A stretch of 64,000 nucleotides of DNA, taken from the NCBI RefSeq assembly GCF_026319365.1, contig NZ_JAPDMS010000002.1, positions 485,565 through 549,564 of the forward strand, given 5' to 3'. The notes under the pieces were generated by a model that did not search any database, was not told where the DNA came from, and worked only from the letters and a program-made list of their open reading frames with translations. Position 1 is the stretch's first letter. Every line of letters begins with the position of its first letter. Below, piece after piece: positions 1 through 8,444 of this stretch. This DNA is from Methylophaga sp. OBS1 (lineage in GTDB: Bacteria > Pseudomonadota > Gammaproteobacteria > Nitrosococcales > Methylophagaceae). The translations under genes were made by a program, and so were the position numbers.

Positions 1-213
1 ACCCCGGTGCATGGCGGCGAGCTGCATGCCCAGCAGGCTGTATGGGGCAAGGTCGGCAGTCATGTGGGCAGCTTTATCCACAGATAACATACGCTCAGCT
101 TCGGCCAGCAAATCATGATAATAAGGTTTGGTGCAGACATCATCGATAGGCTGATGCTGCAGTAATGCCGATAAAAGATCGTTGGCCTGGTGCGCAGCCA
201 GTAGCTGACTCAT
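1..213 (-). CDS. Unidentified protein, 5' part only (cut by window edge)
   Basis: An open frame begins with ATG at 213 and runs off the left edge of the window, giving about 70 residues (MSQLLAAHQANDLLSAL...). Its ATG overlaps the TGA of the upstream kinase-like gene by four bases (ATGA), so it is very probably translated as part of the same operon as pabB and the MfnF/MfnD-like genes. The visible part is helical in character, with no signal peptide and no motif I recognise. From its position I infer a role linked to H4MPT or methylofuran formation, but no function can be assigned from this fragment. Confidence 0.6.
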   Translation of the reverse strand, partial: MSQLLAAHQANDLLSALLQHQPIDDVCTKPYYHDLLAEAERMLSVDKAAHMTADLAPYSLLGMQLAAMHRG

Positions 214-791
214 TGCAGAATCAGGCCTTTATCGGGAAATAAAGCCTGTTGTTGAAAATGAAATAACTGGGTGTGAATAGGGTGGCGCTGATACAGGGTG
301 GTGAACCCTTTATCCAGCACACCATGTTGAATCAGCGCCTGAATACGACTGGAGACGACGGTGGAGCGCTTGATCATAATGAGTTCATCGGCCTCCAGCT
401 GTTGCGAAAGCCATAAAGCCAGGCTGTCAGAACTGATGTCCCAGCTGTGGGCAATGTCTGACATCGTCAACAGTGAACGATCAGGCAGCCACACATGCAG
501 ACCATGCTCAAGTTCACTAACGTGGTGCTGGGGATAATAAAAAGCCTGACTGTTTGGCGCCAGATCGGCAAGCAGCAGACCGAACTGTGCCATGGCCAGC
601 AGCGCCATATGATGGGCAGCACTGTCACTGAAACGATGCAGTCGCTGGGCATGACGGACTTCATCGGCAAAAGGACCGCCACCGGGTACGATGACAACGG
701 CTTCATTTTGGCTGGCACGGTCCAGCAACTCGAGCCACTGTCTCAATTCCGGCGTATGAAACAGGCTGCCGCCCAGTTTAATAATCCGCAT
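210..791 (-). CDS. Amino-acid-kinase-fold protein, MfnE-like
   Basis: This 193-residue protein has the amino acid kinase fold. The N-terminus KLGGSL and the glycine-rich VPGGGPFADEV are the usual phosphate-binding loops, and WDISSDSLALWL resembles the nucleotide-binding SxDxLA region. In archaea MfnE of this family phosphorylates 5-(aminomethyl)-3-furanmethanol phosphate during methanofuran synthesis, and related kinases occur in the C1 clusters of methylotrophs. It is somewhat shorter than typical kinases of the fold. It lies two bases after pabB and overlaps the next gene by four bases. The family is clear; the substrate (a furan phosphate of methylofuran synthesis) is inferred from context. 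Confidence 0.7.
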   Translation of the reverse strand: MRIIKLGGSLFHTPELRQWLELLDRASQNEAVVIVPGGGPFADEVRHAQRLHRFSDSAAHHMALLAMAQFGLLLADLAPNSQAFYYPQHHVSELEHGLHVWLPDRSLLTMSDIAHSWDISSDSLALWLSQQLEADELIMIKRSTVVSSRIQALIQHGVLDKGFTTLYQRHPIHTQLFHFQQQALFPDKGLILQ

Positions 792-793
792 AA

Positions 794-2182
794 TCAGCGT
801 AAGCCTTCGATTAAATGCAGCATGGCTGCAGCCTTATCATGTACTTCCTGATATTCTGCCTCAGCCTGCGAATCTTTAACGATACCACCCCCGGCCCAGA
901 AACGCAGCCTGTTGTCGCTGAACACCAGCGTGCGAATCGTGATATTGCTGTCCATGTTACCGTCAAAACCGATATAGCCGATGCTGCCACAATAAACGCC
1001 ACGGCGGTTGGGTTCCAGCTCTTCAATGATCTGCATAGCCCGCAGCTTGGGGGCACCGGTGATGGAGCCCCCGGGAAAGCAGGCTCTTAACAAGGTGGCA
1101 GCAGATTGATCCTCAGCCAGAGTACCGGTGATCGTACTGACCAGGTGATGTACGGTGGCAAAACTTTCCAGCGCAAACGGCCTGGGAACACGAATACTGC
1201 CCGCCTTACAGACCTTACCCAGATCATTACGCAGCAAATCGACGATCATCAGGTTTTCTGCACGATCCTTGATACTGTTTTGTAAATCGTCAGCGAGTGC
1301 CTGATCTTTGCGCTTATCGCTCAGATGGCGGGGGCGGGTACCCTTGATCGGTTTAGTTTCAACCTGCCCGTCATGGACCTGAAGCAGGCGCTCCGGAGAG
1401 GAACTCATGATGGCTAGCGATCCGGTATCGAAATAAGCAGAAAACGGGGCTGCATTTTCTTGTCTCAAGCGCTGATAGGCATACCAGGCATCACCCTCTG
1501 CCGCTATCTCAAACCGCTTGGCCAGGTTAACCTGATAACAGTCGCCTTCGGTAATGTAATGTTGAATTCGCTCAAAAGCCTGTTTGTATGCCTGTTGATC
1601 GAGGTTGCAGCGCAGTTCACCCCGGACTCTGAATAATTTATCTTGTTCTGTCGTCGCTTCATCATCTGTCAGCTGAGCAAGCAGTTCAGGCCATTTTTCT
1701 GGTGTTTGTGGATCCTGGGCAAAGCTGGCCAGCCAGCAGCGCTGCTGTTGATGATCGGTGATAATAGCCCAGTCATAGATTCCCACGGCCATATCCGGGA
1801 TGGCTTCTGCATCAAGTGCGGTTGAGGGCAAGTCCTCAATGCGTCGACCCAGGTCGTAGCCGAAATAACCGATAGCGCCACCGGCAAAAGGCAATTCACT
1901 GCGAGGCTGGTGATATTTTTTGAGTAGATCATCCAGCAGTAGAAAAGGATCCTCGTTACTGAGCCGGGCACCGGTAGCGCTGACAATCCGGGTTTGATTG
2001 CCACGGCACTCGAGTGTAATAAAAGGGTCGGCAGCGATGATGTCATAGCGCCCGGCGGGCAGGGATGTATTTGCGCTATCCAGTATCACCGGCCAGTGAC
2101 GCTGACGCAATTGACGAAAATAGCGCTCGCTGTCACCAGGATAGGGCAGTTCAACACAAAGCGGTGGAAGTGTCTGGCTCAT
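794..2182 (-). CDS. pabB: Aminodeoxychorismate synthase component I
   Basis: PabB converts chorismate and ammonia (from a glutaminase partner) to 4-amino-4-deoxychorismate, the precursor of p-aminobenzoate. The 462-residue protein has the anthranilate-synthase-type N domain and a chorismate-binding C domain. ETKPIKGTRPR (Lys near residue 280) carries the lysine that separates PabB from TrpE, and PGGSITGAPKLRAMQ is the chorismate-binding signature. No glutaminase (PabA) domain is fused. p-Aminobenzoate is a building block of H4MPT as well as folate, which explains its place inside a C1-cofactor operon, nine bases after the MfnF-like gene and two bases before the kinase-like gene. A pabA gene is not in this window. 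Confidence 0.93.
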   Translation of the reverse strand: MSQTLPPLCVELPYPGDSERYFRQLRQRHWPVILDSANTSLPAGRYDIIAADPFITLECRGNQTRIVSATGARLSNEDPFLLLDDLLKKYHQPRSELPFAGGAIGYFGYDLGRRIEDLPSTALDAEAIPDMAVGIYDWAIITDHQQQRCWLASFAQDPQTPEKWPELLAQLTDDEATTEQDKLFRVRGELRCNLDQQAYKQAFERIQHYITEGDCYQVNLAKRFEIAAEGDAWYAYQRLRQENAAPFSAYFDTGSLAIMSSSPERLLQVHDGQVETKPIKGTRPRHLSDKRKDQALADDLQNSIKDRAENLMIVDLLRNDLGKVCKAGSIRVPRPFALESFATVHHLVSTITGTLAEDQSAATLLRACFPGGSITGAPKLRAMQIIEELEPNRRGVYCGSIGYIGFDGNMDSNITIRTLVFSDNRLRFWAGGGIVKDSQAEAEYQEVHDKAAAMLHLIEGLR

Positions 2183-2191
2183 CTGATTATT

Positions 2192-3226
2192 TTACGATAA
2201 CTGCTTCGCTGCCAGAAGGGCGAGTGCGGCGGCCGGTGCATGGTCGGCGGCAGCAGACTGGGACTGACACAGACTGGCAAAATCGATATAGGGCCGGTTC
2301 AAGCGTGCTGACAGGATTTCTGAGATAAAGCGACCGACACCGGCACCGATTATGGGGCTGTCATTGTTCAGCGGATAGAGGGTCATGACTTGAAGACAGG
2401 CCTCGGTAATATGCTGTAACTGTTTCTCTGCAAACCATTGCGCTATCAGATCCCAGGTTGGGGCACTGGCATTGTCGGCATCGGCAGCGAGCATTCTGGC
2501 CAGACGCTGGCGAGACAACTCGGCTGTCCACGGGGTGCCGTCAGCGCTACTATCCTGAATCTCAGCACCATCGAGTTTATCCAGCAATAGCCAGATGTCA
2601 GCGGTGCTGGCGAACCACTCTGCGGCAAGCCTGACCCGGGTGCCATTTAACGGCGCTTCGGTCGCCAGCGACATTAACGGTGTGCGGATGGCACCAGTAT
2701 AGACCAGGCTGCCACTGATCTGTCGCTGATGATCAGTCAGGCCCAAAGGATGGACCTGGTGTGAAGAAATTGGCACGAGATCGCAGGTGGTACTGCCGAT
2801 ATCAATGAATAAGCCGCTTTCCACCTGACTGGCTGCAAAATCGGCACTGGCAATCCAGTTCATTGATGCGACAGCCTGCCAATCGATTTTAGCCTGCTCA
2901 GGCGTTAACCAACCTTGCTCAGCAGCGTAAATCTGGCAGTTTGAGGCTGGCAAAATCTGCGAAACACTATCGATAATTGCACTCACCCCCGCACGGCGGT
3001 GGGGGAAAGCATCTACCAACTCCCCCGTCATCGTGATGGCATGAATATCGCGATCACAGTCGAGGCGTCGTAAAGCCTGTTGCATCGACAGTTGCAGTTC
3101 TTCAATACCTCGCCATAAAGCACAAGGGAGCTGAATAACCTGTTCCAGTTGGCCATTTTTATCACAGCGGGCCACTTTAAGATGTGCACCGCCGATATCC
3201 CATCCGCAATAACCGGGTTGTTTCAA
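2192..3226 (-). CDS. H4MPT-linked C1 transfer pathway protein, MfnF-like (hydantoinase/oxoprolinase-related)
   Basis: This 344-residue protein belongs to the hydantoinase/oxoprolinase-related family that tracks with H4MPT-dependent C1 metabolism. Its archaeal member MfnF joins the furan and tyramine-glutamate parts of methanofuran. WDIGGAHLK at the N-terminus and FIDIGSTTCDLVPI near residue 140 are the two phosphate loops of the actin-like ATPase fold. The start is TTG at 3226, supported by AGAGGA about seven bases upstream; the stop of the preceding ligase gene lies immediately before it (TAAATTG). With the ATP-grasp and kinase genes beside it this points to synthesis of a methylofuran. Family assignment is firm; the exact reaction in this organism is inferred. 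Confidence 0.8.
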   Translation of the reverse strand: MKQPGYCGWDIGGAHLKVARCDKNGQLEQVIQLPCALWRGIEELQLSMQQALRRLDCDRDIHAITMTGELVDAFPHRRAGVSAIIDSVSQILPASNCQIYAAEQGWLTPEQAKIDWQAVASMNWIASADFAASQVESGLFIDIGSTTCDLVPISSHQVHPLGLTDHQRQISGSLVYTGAIRTPLMSLATEAPLNGTRVRLAAEWFASTADIWLLLDKLDGAEIQDSSADGTPWTAELSRQRLARMLAADADNASAPTWDLIAQWFAEKQLQHITEACLQVMTLYPLNNDSPIIGAGVGRFISEILSARLNRPYIDFASLCQSQSAAADHAPAAALALLAAKQLS

Positions 3227-3227
3227 T

Positions 3228-4184
3228 TTAGTCCTCTTTCAGATAGGGCATTAACTGTTGTGCCGGATTCGCAGTCTGTATCAGCGATAACTCGGCATAA
3301 GAAGCTGTCAGCCGTGGATTAATCTCAATCAGCCAGAGTGCATCAGCAGTTTTGACCAGATCAACACCGACAAACCCCCACAGTCCGGGCATCGTAGCAT
3401 GTATCTGCTGCGTAAGCTGCCGAACTGCGGCGGGTTCAATGAGATCCTCACGGCCGGCTTCGCAGTGATTCAGTTTTAACGCATGGTTAGATTGGTTAAT
3501 GTGCTGACGGTTCACCGATAAAACGGTGATATCCGTTTCCGTAACAAACAGGCTCAGACTCAGCGCCATGCCGGCAATAAAAGGCTGAACAATTTGCTTA
3601 TCAAGTTCAGCGGTGGAAAGTGAGTTGAGATAGGATCTGATTTCATTGGTGGTCATCCTGAATGTTTGTTCACAGCCGGCCCCATCCCTGGGTTTGATAA
3701 TCCAGTCAGACGCTTCGGGCCGGGCCTGATATGACCAGTCAGACGCTTTGACGGATTCAGGCGTGACTACCCCTTGCTGTGTTAACCATCGACTACACTC
3801 AAGCTTGTCAGTGCACAGGGCAATGATTGATGCCCGGCAGCCGAAGTGCACTTTATCTCTCTCTTCCAACTGTCTGACCAGTTTCTCAAGCAGACCATCC
3901 GTCTCCGGCGCAATAACGATAAACTGCTGATGTTGATCCAGGGATTGTTGCCATATCTGACGGTAACGTTGTTGGCTGTCGACGGACAAAACAGATAGGC
4001 TGGCGTCTGTGGCTTTGCAGGGTGGCAGACGGCTATCACGCATGATGGTAAGTTGACAGCCCAGTGCCGTCAGATCACGACAGATCGCTGTTAACATGGC
4101 GTCACCCTCTTTCATCAGTGAGGGTGAAAGAGTCTCACCAGCCAATGCGCCACTGGTAAGATGTTCGTAGATAAACACCGTCAT
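3228..4184 (-). CDS. ATP-grasp ligase, MfnD-like
   Basis: A 318-residue ATP-grasp protein. WIIKPRDGAGCE and the C-terminal WLIEINPRLTASY carry the lysine, glutamate and asparagine expected for MgATP binding in this fold. MfnD of methanogens, a relative, ligates glutamate to tyramine in methanofuran synthesis, and similar ligases occur in methylotroph C1 clusters. I chose ATG at 4184 (MTVFIYEHLTSG), which resembles the usual family N-terminus and has AAGAGG about 12 bases upstream; a TTG at 4214 is possible but adds ten unlikely residues. It is the first gene of the leftward operon and diverges from the HisA-like gene across about 70 bases. Substrate not proven. Confidence 0.75.
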   Translation of the reverse strand: MTVFIYEHLTSGALAGETLSPSLMKEGDAMLTAICRDLTALGCQLTIMRDSRLPPCKATDASLSVLSVDSQQRYRQIWQQSLDQHQQFIVIAPETDGLLEKLVRQLEERDKVHFGCRASIIALCTDKLECSRWLTQQGVVTPESVKASDWSYQARPEASDWIIKPRDGAGCEQTFRMTTNEIRSYLNSLSTAELDKQIVQPFIAGMALSLSLFVTETDITVLSVNRQHINQSNHALKLNHCEAGREDLIEPAAVRQLTQQIHATMPGLWGFVGVDLVKTADALWLIEINPRLTASYAELSLIQTANPAQQLMPYLKED

Positions 4185-4253
4185 CAATACTGTTAGGACC
4201 TCTTGGTCTGACAACCGGGCGGTGATGGCACCCTATAAACAAGAAAGAAGCAG

Positions 4254-4955
4254 ATGCTGCAGATTATACCGGTGATTGATATTCGTGGCGGTCGTGTCGT
4301 TCACGCCCGGGGAGGCAACCGTCAGCAATATCCCGCCCTGAAATCTTTATTAACCAATTCAGTTACCCCTGCTGAAGTCATCAGTGATTTGCAGAAATGT
4401 CTGCCTTTTCAGCAACTGTACATTGCCGATCTGGACGCGATTGAAGAGGGAAAACAGCGCATGGACTTCTATGAATCATTGTGCCGGTCGTTCCCTCAGA
4501 TAGAGTTCTGGATTGATAGCGGTATTAGGCAGTTAACGGCATTATCCGCATGTAGTCAGATTAATAATCTGCGCATGGTGGCGGGCAGTGAGACATTGGC
4601 TGATTCAAGCATGCTGACTCAGGGGGGAGGGGACGCCTGTTTGATTCTGTCTCTCGATAGAAAAAATCAGTCTAATCTGGGCAAGGCGGATTTATTCACA
4701 GAGCCGAGACTATGGCCGAAAAACGTGATTCTGATGAACCTGGACAGAGTGGGATCCAAGTTGGGGCCGGATTTGGAATGGTTACAGGCACAGCGGTCAA
4801 AAGCCCCGGAGGTGGCGTGGTATCTGGCGGGCGGCATCCGCAATGAAGCCGATTTAATCAAGGCACAACAATCTGGTGCCGCAGGCGTACTTGTCGCCAG
4901 CGCGTTGCATAATGGCGCTATCAACCTGCAGACGATGAAACGTCTGATGCAATAA
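4254..4955 (+). CDS. HisA-like TIM-barrel protein of the C1 cofactor cluster
   Basis: A 233-residue (beta/alpha)8-barrel protein of the HisA/HisF superfamily. The N-terminal strand IPVIDIRGGRVV keeps the first catalytic aspartate (Asp9), LSLDRK keeps a second (Asp135), and AGGIRN plus GVLVASAL form the phosphate-binding end of the barrel. No other histidine gene is nearby; instead it faces the methylofuran operon and converges on fae. HisA-like proteins of this kind are known in methylotroph C1 clusters without a settled reaction. I infer action on a phosphorylated sugar or furan intermediate of H4MPT or methylofuran synthesis. A TATAAA at 4234-4239 may be its -10 element, but no well-spaced -35 is visible. 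Confidence 0.7.
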   Translation: MLQIIPVIDIRGGRVVHARGGNRQQYPALKSLLTNSVTPAEVISDLQKCLPFQQLYIADLDAIEEGKQRMDFYESLCRSFPQIEFWIDSGIRQLTALSACSQINNLRMVAGSETLADSSMLTQGGGDACLILSLDRKNQSNLGKADLFTEPRLWPKNVILMNLDRVGSKLGPDLEWLQAQRSKAPEVAWYLAGGIRNEADLIKAQQSGAAGVLVASALHNGAINLQTMKRLMQ

Positions 4956-4962
4956 AGTGAAA

Positions 4963-4984
4963 CCGCCCTTCCAGAGAAGGGCGG
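4963..4984. terminator. Hairpin between convergent HisA-like gene and fae
   Basis: A perfect 8-bp stem (CCGCCCTT / AAGGGCGG) with a six-base loop lies eight bases after the stop of the HisA-like gene and 17 bases after the stop of fae. On the minus strand it is followed by TTTCACTTTATT, so it should terminate fae transcripts. The plus-strand side has no U tract and is less convincing. Confidence 0.6.
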
Positions 4985-5001
4985 CCATCACGGTTCAGAA
5001 C

Positions 5002-5562
5002 TTACTTGGCACCGAATGGGTGTTCAGTTGATCTGTATTGTGCAACGACGTCAGCCGCTTTCGGCTCACGGGCAACCGCACGCTTGATTGCTTCTTTCGT
5101 GGCACGGTAGTTCCAATCCTGGATTTTTTCGTCACTGTCAGCGGTTGGTGAAATGAAGACACCAACGCAGATAAAGACATCGTCAGCTTCACCGGCAGGA
5201 ATGGTGCCATCTTCAACGCACTCAGCTACAGCCATTGAAACACCACGCTGGGCAGGACCGAACATTTGAACCGCTTGCTTCATGTTCTTGATGGTGACTT
5301 TGTTGAACATGACGGTAGCAGGTTTAACCATCAGGTTAGGTGTGACTACAGCCAACAGACCGTTAACACCTTGTTTCTGGTCGGTCAGAGTGCGGCAGAA
5401 AGCATCTTCTGCTGCTGAGCCACGTGGGCCCATGATCAGGTCGATGTGTGAGACGTTGTCCAGGTCACCGTCTTCGATGACCAGGGATTCACCTACAAGT
5501 ACGCGATCGATAACTGGCATGTTATATTTTCCTGTTCCAAAAAAATTGTCAAAAAGGCTCAT
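5002..5562 (-). CDS. fae: Formaldehyde-activating enzyme
   Basis: Fae condenses formaldehyde with H4MPT to methylene-H4MPT in the cytoplasm, the entry step of H4MPT-linked oxidation and detoxification. HIDLIMGPRGS contains the family's active-site histidine, and FNKVTI and QAVQMFGPAQRGV are signature segments. It is 186 residues long, about 14 more at the N-terminus than the commonest Fae form. The start at 5562 has GGAGGG eight bases upstream; an internal ATG at 5520 with AGGA nine bases upstream would give the standard length. It is the last gene of the mch operon or has its own promoter in the 82-base gap. Its ribosome-binding site lies in a hairpin (5569-5591). Confidence 0.95.
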   Translation of the reverse strand: MSLFDNFFGTGKYNMPVIDRVLVGESLVIEDGDLDNVSHIDLIMGPRGSAAEDAFCRTLTDQKQGVNGLLAVVTPNLMVKPATVMFNKVTIKNMKQAVQMFGPAQRGVSMAVAECVEDGTIPAGEADDVFICVGVFISPTADSDEKIQDWNYRATKEAIKRAVAREPKAADVVAQYRSTEHPFGAK

Positions 5563-5568
5563 TTTTTT

Positions 5569-5591
5569 CCCTCCTTGCTGGCAAGGAAGGG
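5569..5591 (-). promoter_or_regulatory. Hairpin containing the fae Shine-Dalgarno sequence
   Basis: On the minus strand CCCTTCCTTG and CAAGGAGGG pair across a four-base CCAG loop (nine pairs, one bulged T). The 3' arm is the Shine-Dalgarno of fae, placed eight bases before its ATG. No U tract follows; seven A residues do, so it is not an intrinsic terminator in the direction of fae. A role in limiting or switching fae translation is inferred. Confidence 0.5.
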
Positions 5592-5644
5592 TTTATACGT
5601 AATAAAGGAACGTATCACCTGCTCAGTGCCGTCCGCTGGATGCA

Positions 5645-6514
5645 TCATGGTACTGAAATTCGATTAGCAGAAAGCCGGCGCTGAAATGCATGAAGCAACA
5701 GCGTGGCCGCGACAAGGTCGGCGGTAGTTCCCGGATTAATGGCATTCTGCTTTAATTCTTTATCCCAAGCAGTGAGCTGATTTGAATAAGCATTTAACGT
5801 ACTGTTTTTATTCATTTCAAAAACAAGTTGTTTTGCCTTTTTTGTCACTGCAATTGCCTGTTCCCTAGATTGCTTGCGACATATCAAGCTGTCGGGAAGC
5901 TCTGATAACAACTTAAGATACGCGAAAGCCGCTGCCCATTCAACACTTTCCCCAGAATTCAGCGCGCTTGTCAATCCCGGCAATCCAATTTCCCATAATG
6001 TGCTGAAATTGCTCACATATTGCAAGGCTATTTGATCCCGCTCCGCAGCCATTTTCATGGCTTGCAGCAGAGTAACACTGGGATCTCCGCTAATATCCTG
6101 TTCCTGGTGTCGGCCCAGGCCACCCGCCTCAGCCATTCGGATAGCCTGATAAGTTAATCTGGCATCTTCCACAGTCAGGTTCTGCAGTGTGGTTCTGAGC
6201 TTGTCAGTCAGATCATCAAACGTCTCAGATTGTTCGACGGCGCAACACAGGGGGGCAAATAGCAGCACTATGCCCAGATTGGTATTACAATCAACCACTT
6301 GTCGGGTCGCTGTTATTGCAGCCAGGATTCTCGCTCCCACGGTGAGTCCCGGCTGGGCCATTACCGGTGCAATGGCGCGGGCACTGCGGATGAAGTCATC
6401 AACCGCCATATTGTGGCCGTCGCTGAAGCAATTGACGTTACCTGGTTTGGGCGCGCGGACCTCTTTCTCACAAGCCCAGAATACGGAATCAGCTATCTCC
6501 GATTCAGACAGCAT
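5645..6514 (-). CDS. CitG-like (triphosphoribosyl-dephospho-CoA synthase family) protein of C1 cluster
   Basis: A 289-residue, largely helical protein of the CitG/MdcB family. EVRAPKPGNVNCFSDGHNM near the N-terminus is the family signature (PGNV...HxDM-like), and EAGGLGRHQEQDISGDP around residue 140 is the second conserved block. CitG makes the prosthetic-group precursor of citrate lyase, but there is no lyase here. Methylotrophs carry this paralogue beside mch and fae, and mutants of such genes in Methylobacterium affect the H4MPT pathway. The start overlaps the end of the RimK-like gene by 11 bases. A ribosyl-phosphate transfer in cofactor synthesis is an inference from the family. Confidence 0.75.
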   Translation of the reverse strand: MLSESEIADSVFWACEKEVRAPKPGNVNCFSDGHNMAVDDFIRSARAIAPVMAQPGLTVGARILAAITATRQVVDCNTNLGIVLLFAPLCCAVEQSETFDDLTDKLRTTLQNLTVEDARLTYQAIRMAEAGGLGRHQEQDISGDPSVTLLQAMKMAAERDQIALQYVSNFSTLWEIGLPGLTSALNSGESVEWAAAFAYLKLLSELPDSLICRKQSREQAIAVTKKAKQLVFEMNKNSTLNAYSNQLTAWDKELKQNAINPGTTADLVAATLLLHAFQRRLSANRISVP

Positions 6515-7421
6515 GGTTAGAGGCTAATCCCGCCGTTATACGCTGATTGACGGCCTGGGCCAGTGTGCCAGCGATATCGGCACCTGTCGCCTGGTAAAGA
6601 CCTTTCCAGGCCGGAACACTATTGACTTCCAGCACGGTGAATTGGCCTTCAGGACCGCGGATCAGATCAACCCCGGCATAATCGGCCTGCACCGCGGCAG
6701 TAGCATGGATGGCTAACTGGCGCATTTCTTCAGAAACCGGCGTTGCGAAACAGCTGGCACCCTGCGCAAAATTGGTAATCCAGTGATTGGCGCGACGTGA
6801 CATCGCGGCGCAGACTTCACCATCAATGACCAGCAGACGCCAGTCCTGCCAGGCACCGGGTATTTCAGGCGCAACATACTGCTGCAGGTAAAAAGCGCCC
6901 CCCACCGCTGCCTGTTGTTCAAACTGAGACAGTGTCTCTATCAGTGCAATACCCTTGCCCTGACAACCGAACAGCGGTTTCATCACCAGTAACTCACCGG
7001 CTGCCAGTTCTCGCTCAACAAGGGTTCTGGCGCTGTCTGCATTTTCACAGGCCCAGGTACGCGGTGTCGCAAGCCCAGCCAGGTGGAGGCGAAGTGAAGT
7101 ACGGGCTTTATCGACGGTATGTTCTATCGCAGTCGCCGGGTTCAGCACGGGTACGCCGAGTTCTGCCAGTGTATGGAGTACATCCATACGCAGCGTGATT
7201 TGCTCCAGGAAACCGGGAGCAATTCCCCGAACAATGGCTGCAGCCGGCAGTTCATTGTCAAAACCGGGTATAGAAAGACCGGTCGGCGCATCCAGGTCAA
7301 TACGGCACTCCGCCAGATCGGTCAGCATCGCCTCGATACCCAGCCGGCCCAGCGCAGTGGTTAACTGATCACTGTGCCAACCGTGGGTATCGTTGAAAAT
7401 GACGACGCGGCGCGCGCTCAT
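6504..7421 (-). CDS. RimK-family ATP-grasp ligase of the C1 cluster
   Basis: A 305-residue ATP-grasp protein of RimK type: LLVMKPLFGCQGKGIALIE (around residues 145-165) is the ATP-binding loop, YLQQYV and WRLLVIDGEV are the next conserved strands, and FTVLEVNSVPAWKGL holds the metal-binding Glu/Asn pair. RimK relatives add glutamate or similar amino acids to acceptors; in methanogens MptN glutamylates H4MPT. It sits four bases after mch and overlaps the CitG-like gene, an order (mch, RimK-like, CitG-like, fae) that recalls the Methylobacterium C1 cluster. I infer side-chain modification of H4MPT or methylofuran; the acceptor is unknown. Confidence 0.78.
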   Translation of the reverse strand: MSARRVVIFNDTHGWHSDQLTTALGRLGIEAMLTDLAECRIDLDAPTGLSIPGFDNELPAAAIVRGIAPGFLEQITLRMDVLHTLAELGVPVLNPATAIEHTVDKARTSLRLHLAGLATPRTWACENADSARTLVERELAAGELLVMKPLFGCQGKGIALIETLSQFEQQAAVGGAFYLQQYVAPEIPGAWQDWRLLVIDGEVCAAMSRRANHWITNFAQGASCFATPVSEEMRQLAIHATAAVQADYAGVDLIRGPEGQFTVLEVNSVPAWKGLYQATGADIAGTLAQAVNQRITAGLASNHAV

Positions 7422-7425
7422 GAAT

Positions 7426-8409
7426 TTACAGGCCGAATGACTGGTTAAGCAGTTCGTGATTCAGTTCACCTGCAGTGAAACTTTTGCCCGTATTGGCATT
7501 GGTGACAATGACTTTGCCGGGACTGAACAGGCTGCCATCAATTTTGAAAAAGTCATATTCATAGGATTTAAAGATCTCAGCGAAGGGCCGGCCATAATCC
7601 GAAGAAGTGTTGCTGGGCATTTTCTCAGCTAACGCTTTGGCTTCCTCATCCGTGGCATCAACAAACAGATGCACCTGGCCACCAAACAGAATGGCATCAT
7701 TGGTACGGCCCATCGCGGTCATGAAATCGCCGCCCGGTGGTGCGACGGGGGTGACACCATAACCATCGACGATTTTTTCCAGCGGGAAATGCAGTTCATG
7801 CGCTTTATGCATGGCGACTTCCAGCACACGAATCGCGATTTGCATGACACCGGCCAGGCTGGAGGTCGGGGTCAGAATAAAGGTCAGGTTTTCTGCTTTG
7901 ATACCGCAGTTATCAGCCACTTTTTCAGCCACTTCGACGGGTGGAAAGCTGTCGACTTCCAGAACGATAACGGTGGCGTCGGCTTTATCCTGATAGCCGA
8001 ACTCCTTGAATAGTTCTTCTCGTGCAGCCAGCGCACGGCCGGGACCGCTACCGAGGGCAAAAAACTTACTGTCTTCGCTTTTATGCGACAGACTCCAGCC
8101 AGCATACTGACTGCCGAGACAACTCAGGACAGGGGTTTTAGCGTGAACATTGACGGACCAGGGCCAGTTATCAAAGCCACTGTTGGTACCCAGTGTGGCC
8201 GTGCCTAAGCCCCCCATGCAGATTTCACCAATGCGGCGGCCGGCTTCCAGACCGCCCTTGCAGTTGATTCCGGCATCGACGATGCGGGTGCCGTTATCCA
8301 GTGTGCTGATTTCCAGGTTAAGGGCCTGTGCATCGGCAATCAATGCATCGACCAGCGGCTGGCAGGCAGCGTTAACGCTGGTCCAGTTGGCTGAGAGTTC
8401 ACTGCTCAT
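7426..8409 (-). CDS. mch: Methenyltetrahydromethanopterin cyclohydrolase
   Basis: Mch catalyses the reversible hydrolysis of methenyl-H4MPT to formyl-H4MPT. The 327-residue sequence is full length and shows the family's conserved blocks: [18 protein letters not shown] near residue 55, [11 protein letters not shown] near residue 125, and [20 protein letters not shown] near residue 220. It starts with ATG and AGGACTT just upstream, and is the promoter-proximal gene of the leftward mch, RimK-like, CitG-like, fae set. A TATAAT lies about 36 bases before the ATG. Mtd and the formyltransferase/hydrolase genes needed for a complete H4MPT route are not in this window. Confidence 0.95.
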   Translation of the reverse strand: MSSELSANWTSVNAACQPLVDALIADAQALNLEISTLDNGTRIVDAGINCKGGLEAGRRIGEICMGGLGTATLGTNSGFDNWPWSVNVHAKTPVLSCLGSQYAGWSLSHKSEDSKFFALGSGPGRALAAREELFKEFGYQDKADATVIVLEVDSFPPVEVAEKVADNCGIKAENLTFILTPTSSLAGVMQIAIRVLEVAMHKAHELHFPLEKIVDGYGVTPVAPPGGDFMTAMGRTNDAILFGGQVHLFVDATDEEAKALAEKMPSNTSSDYGRPFAEIFKSYEYDFFKIDGSLFSPGKVIVTNANTGKSFTAGELNHELLNQSFGL

Positions 8410-8444
8410 GATAAGTCCTAAATTAAAGTCGAAAAAATAATCGG

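Noticed and set aside
4204..4239. Promoter for the HisA-like gene with TATAAA at 4234
   Set aside because: The best -35-like sequence (CTGACA, 4208-4213) leaves a 20-base spacer, so the promoter is not well supported.
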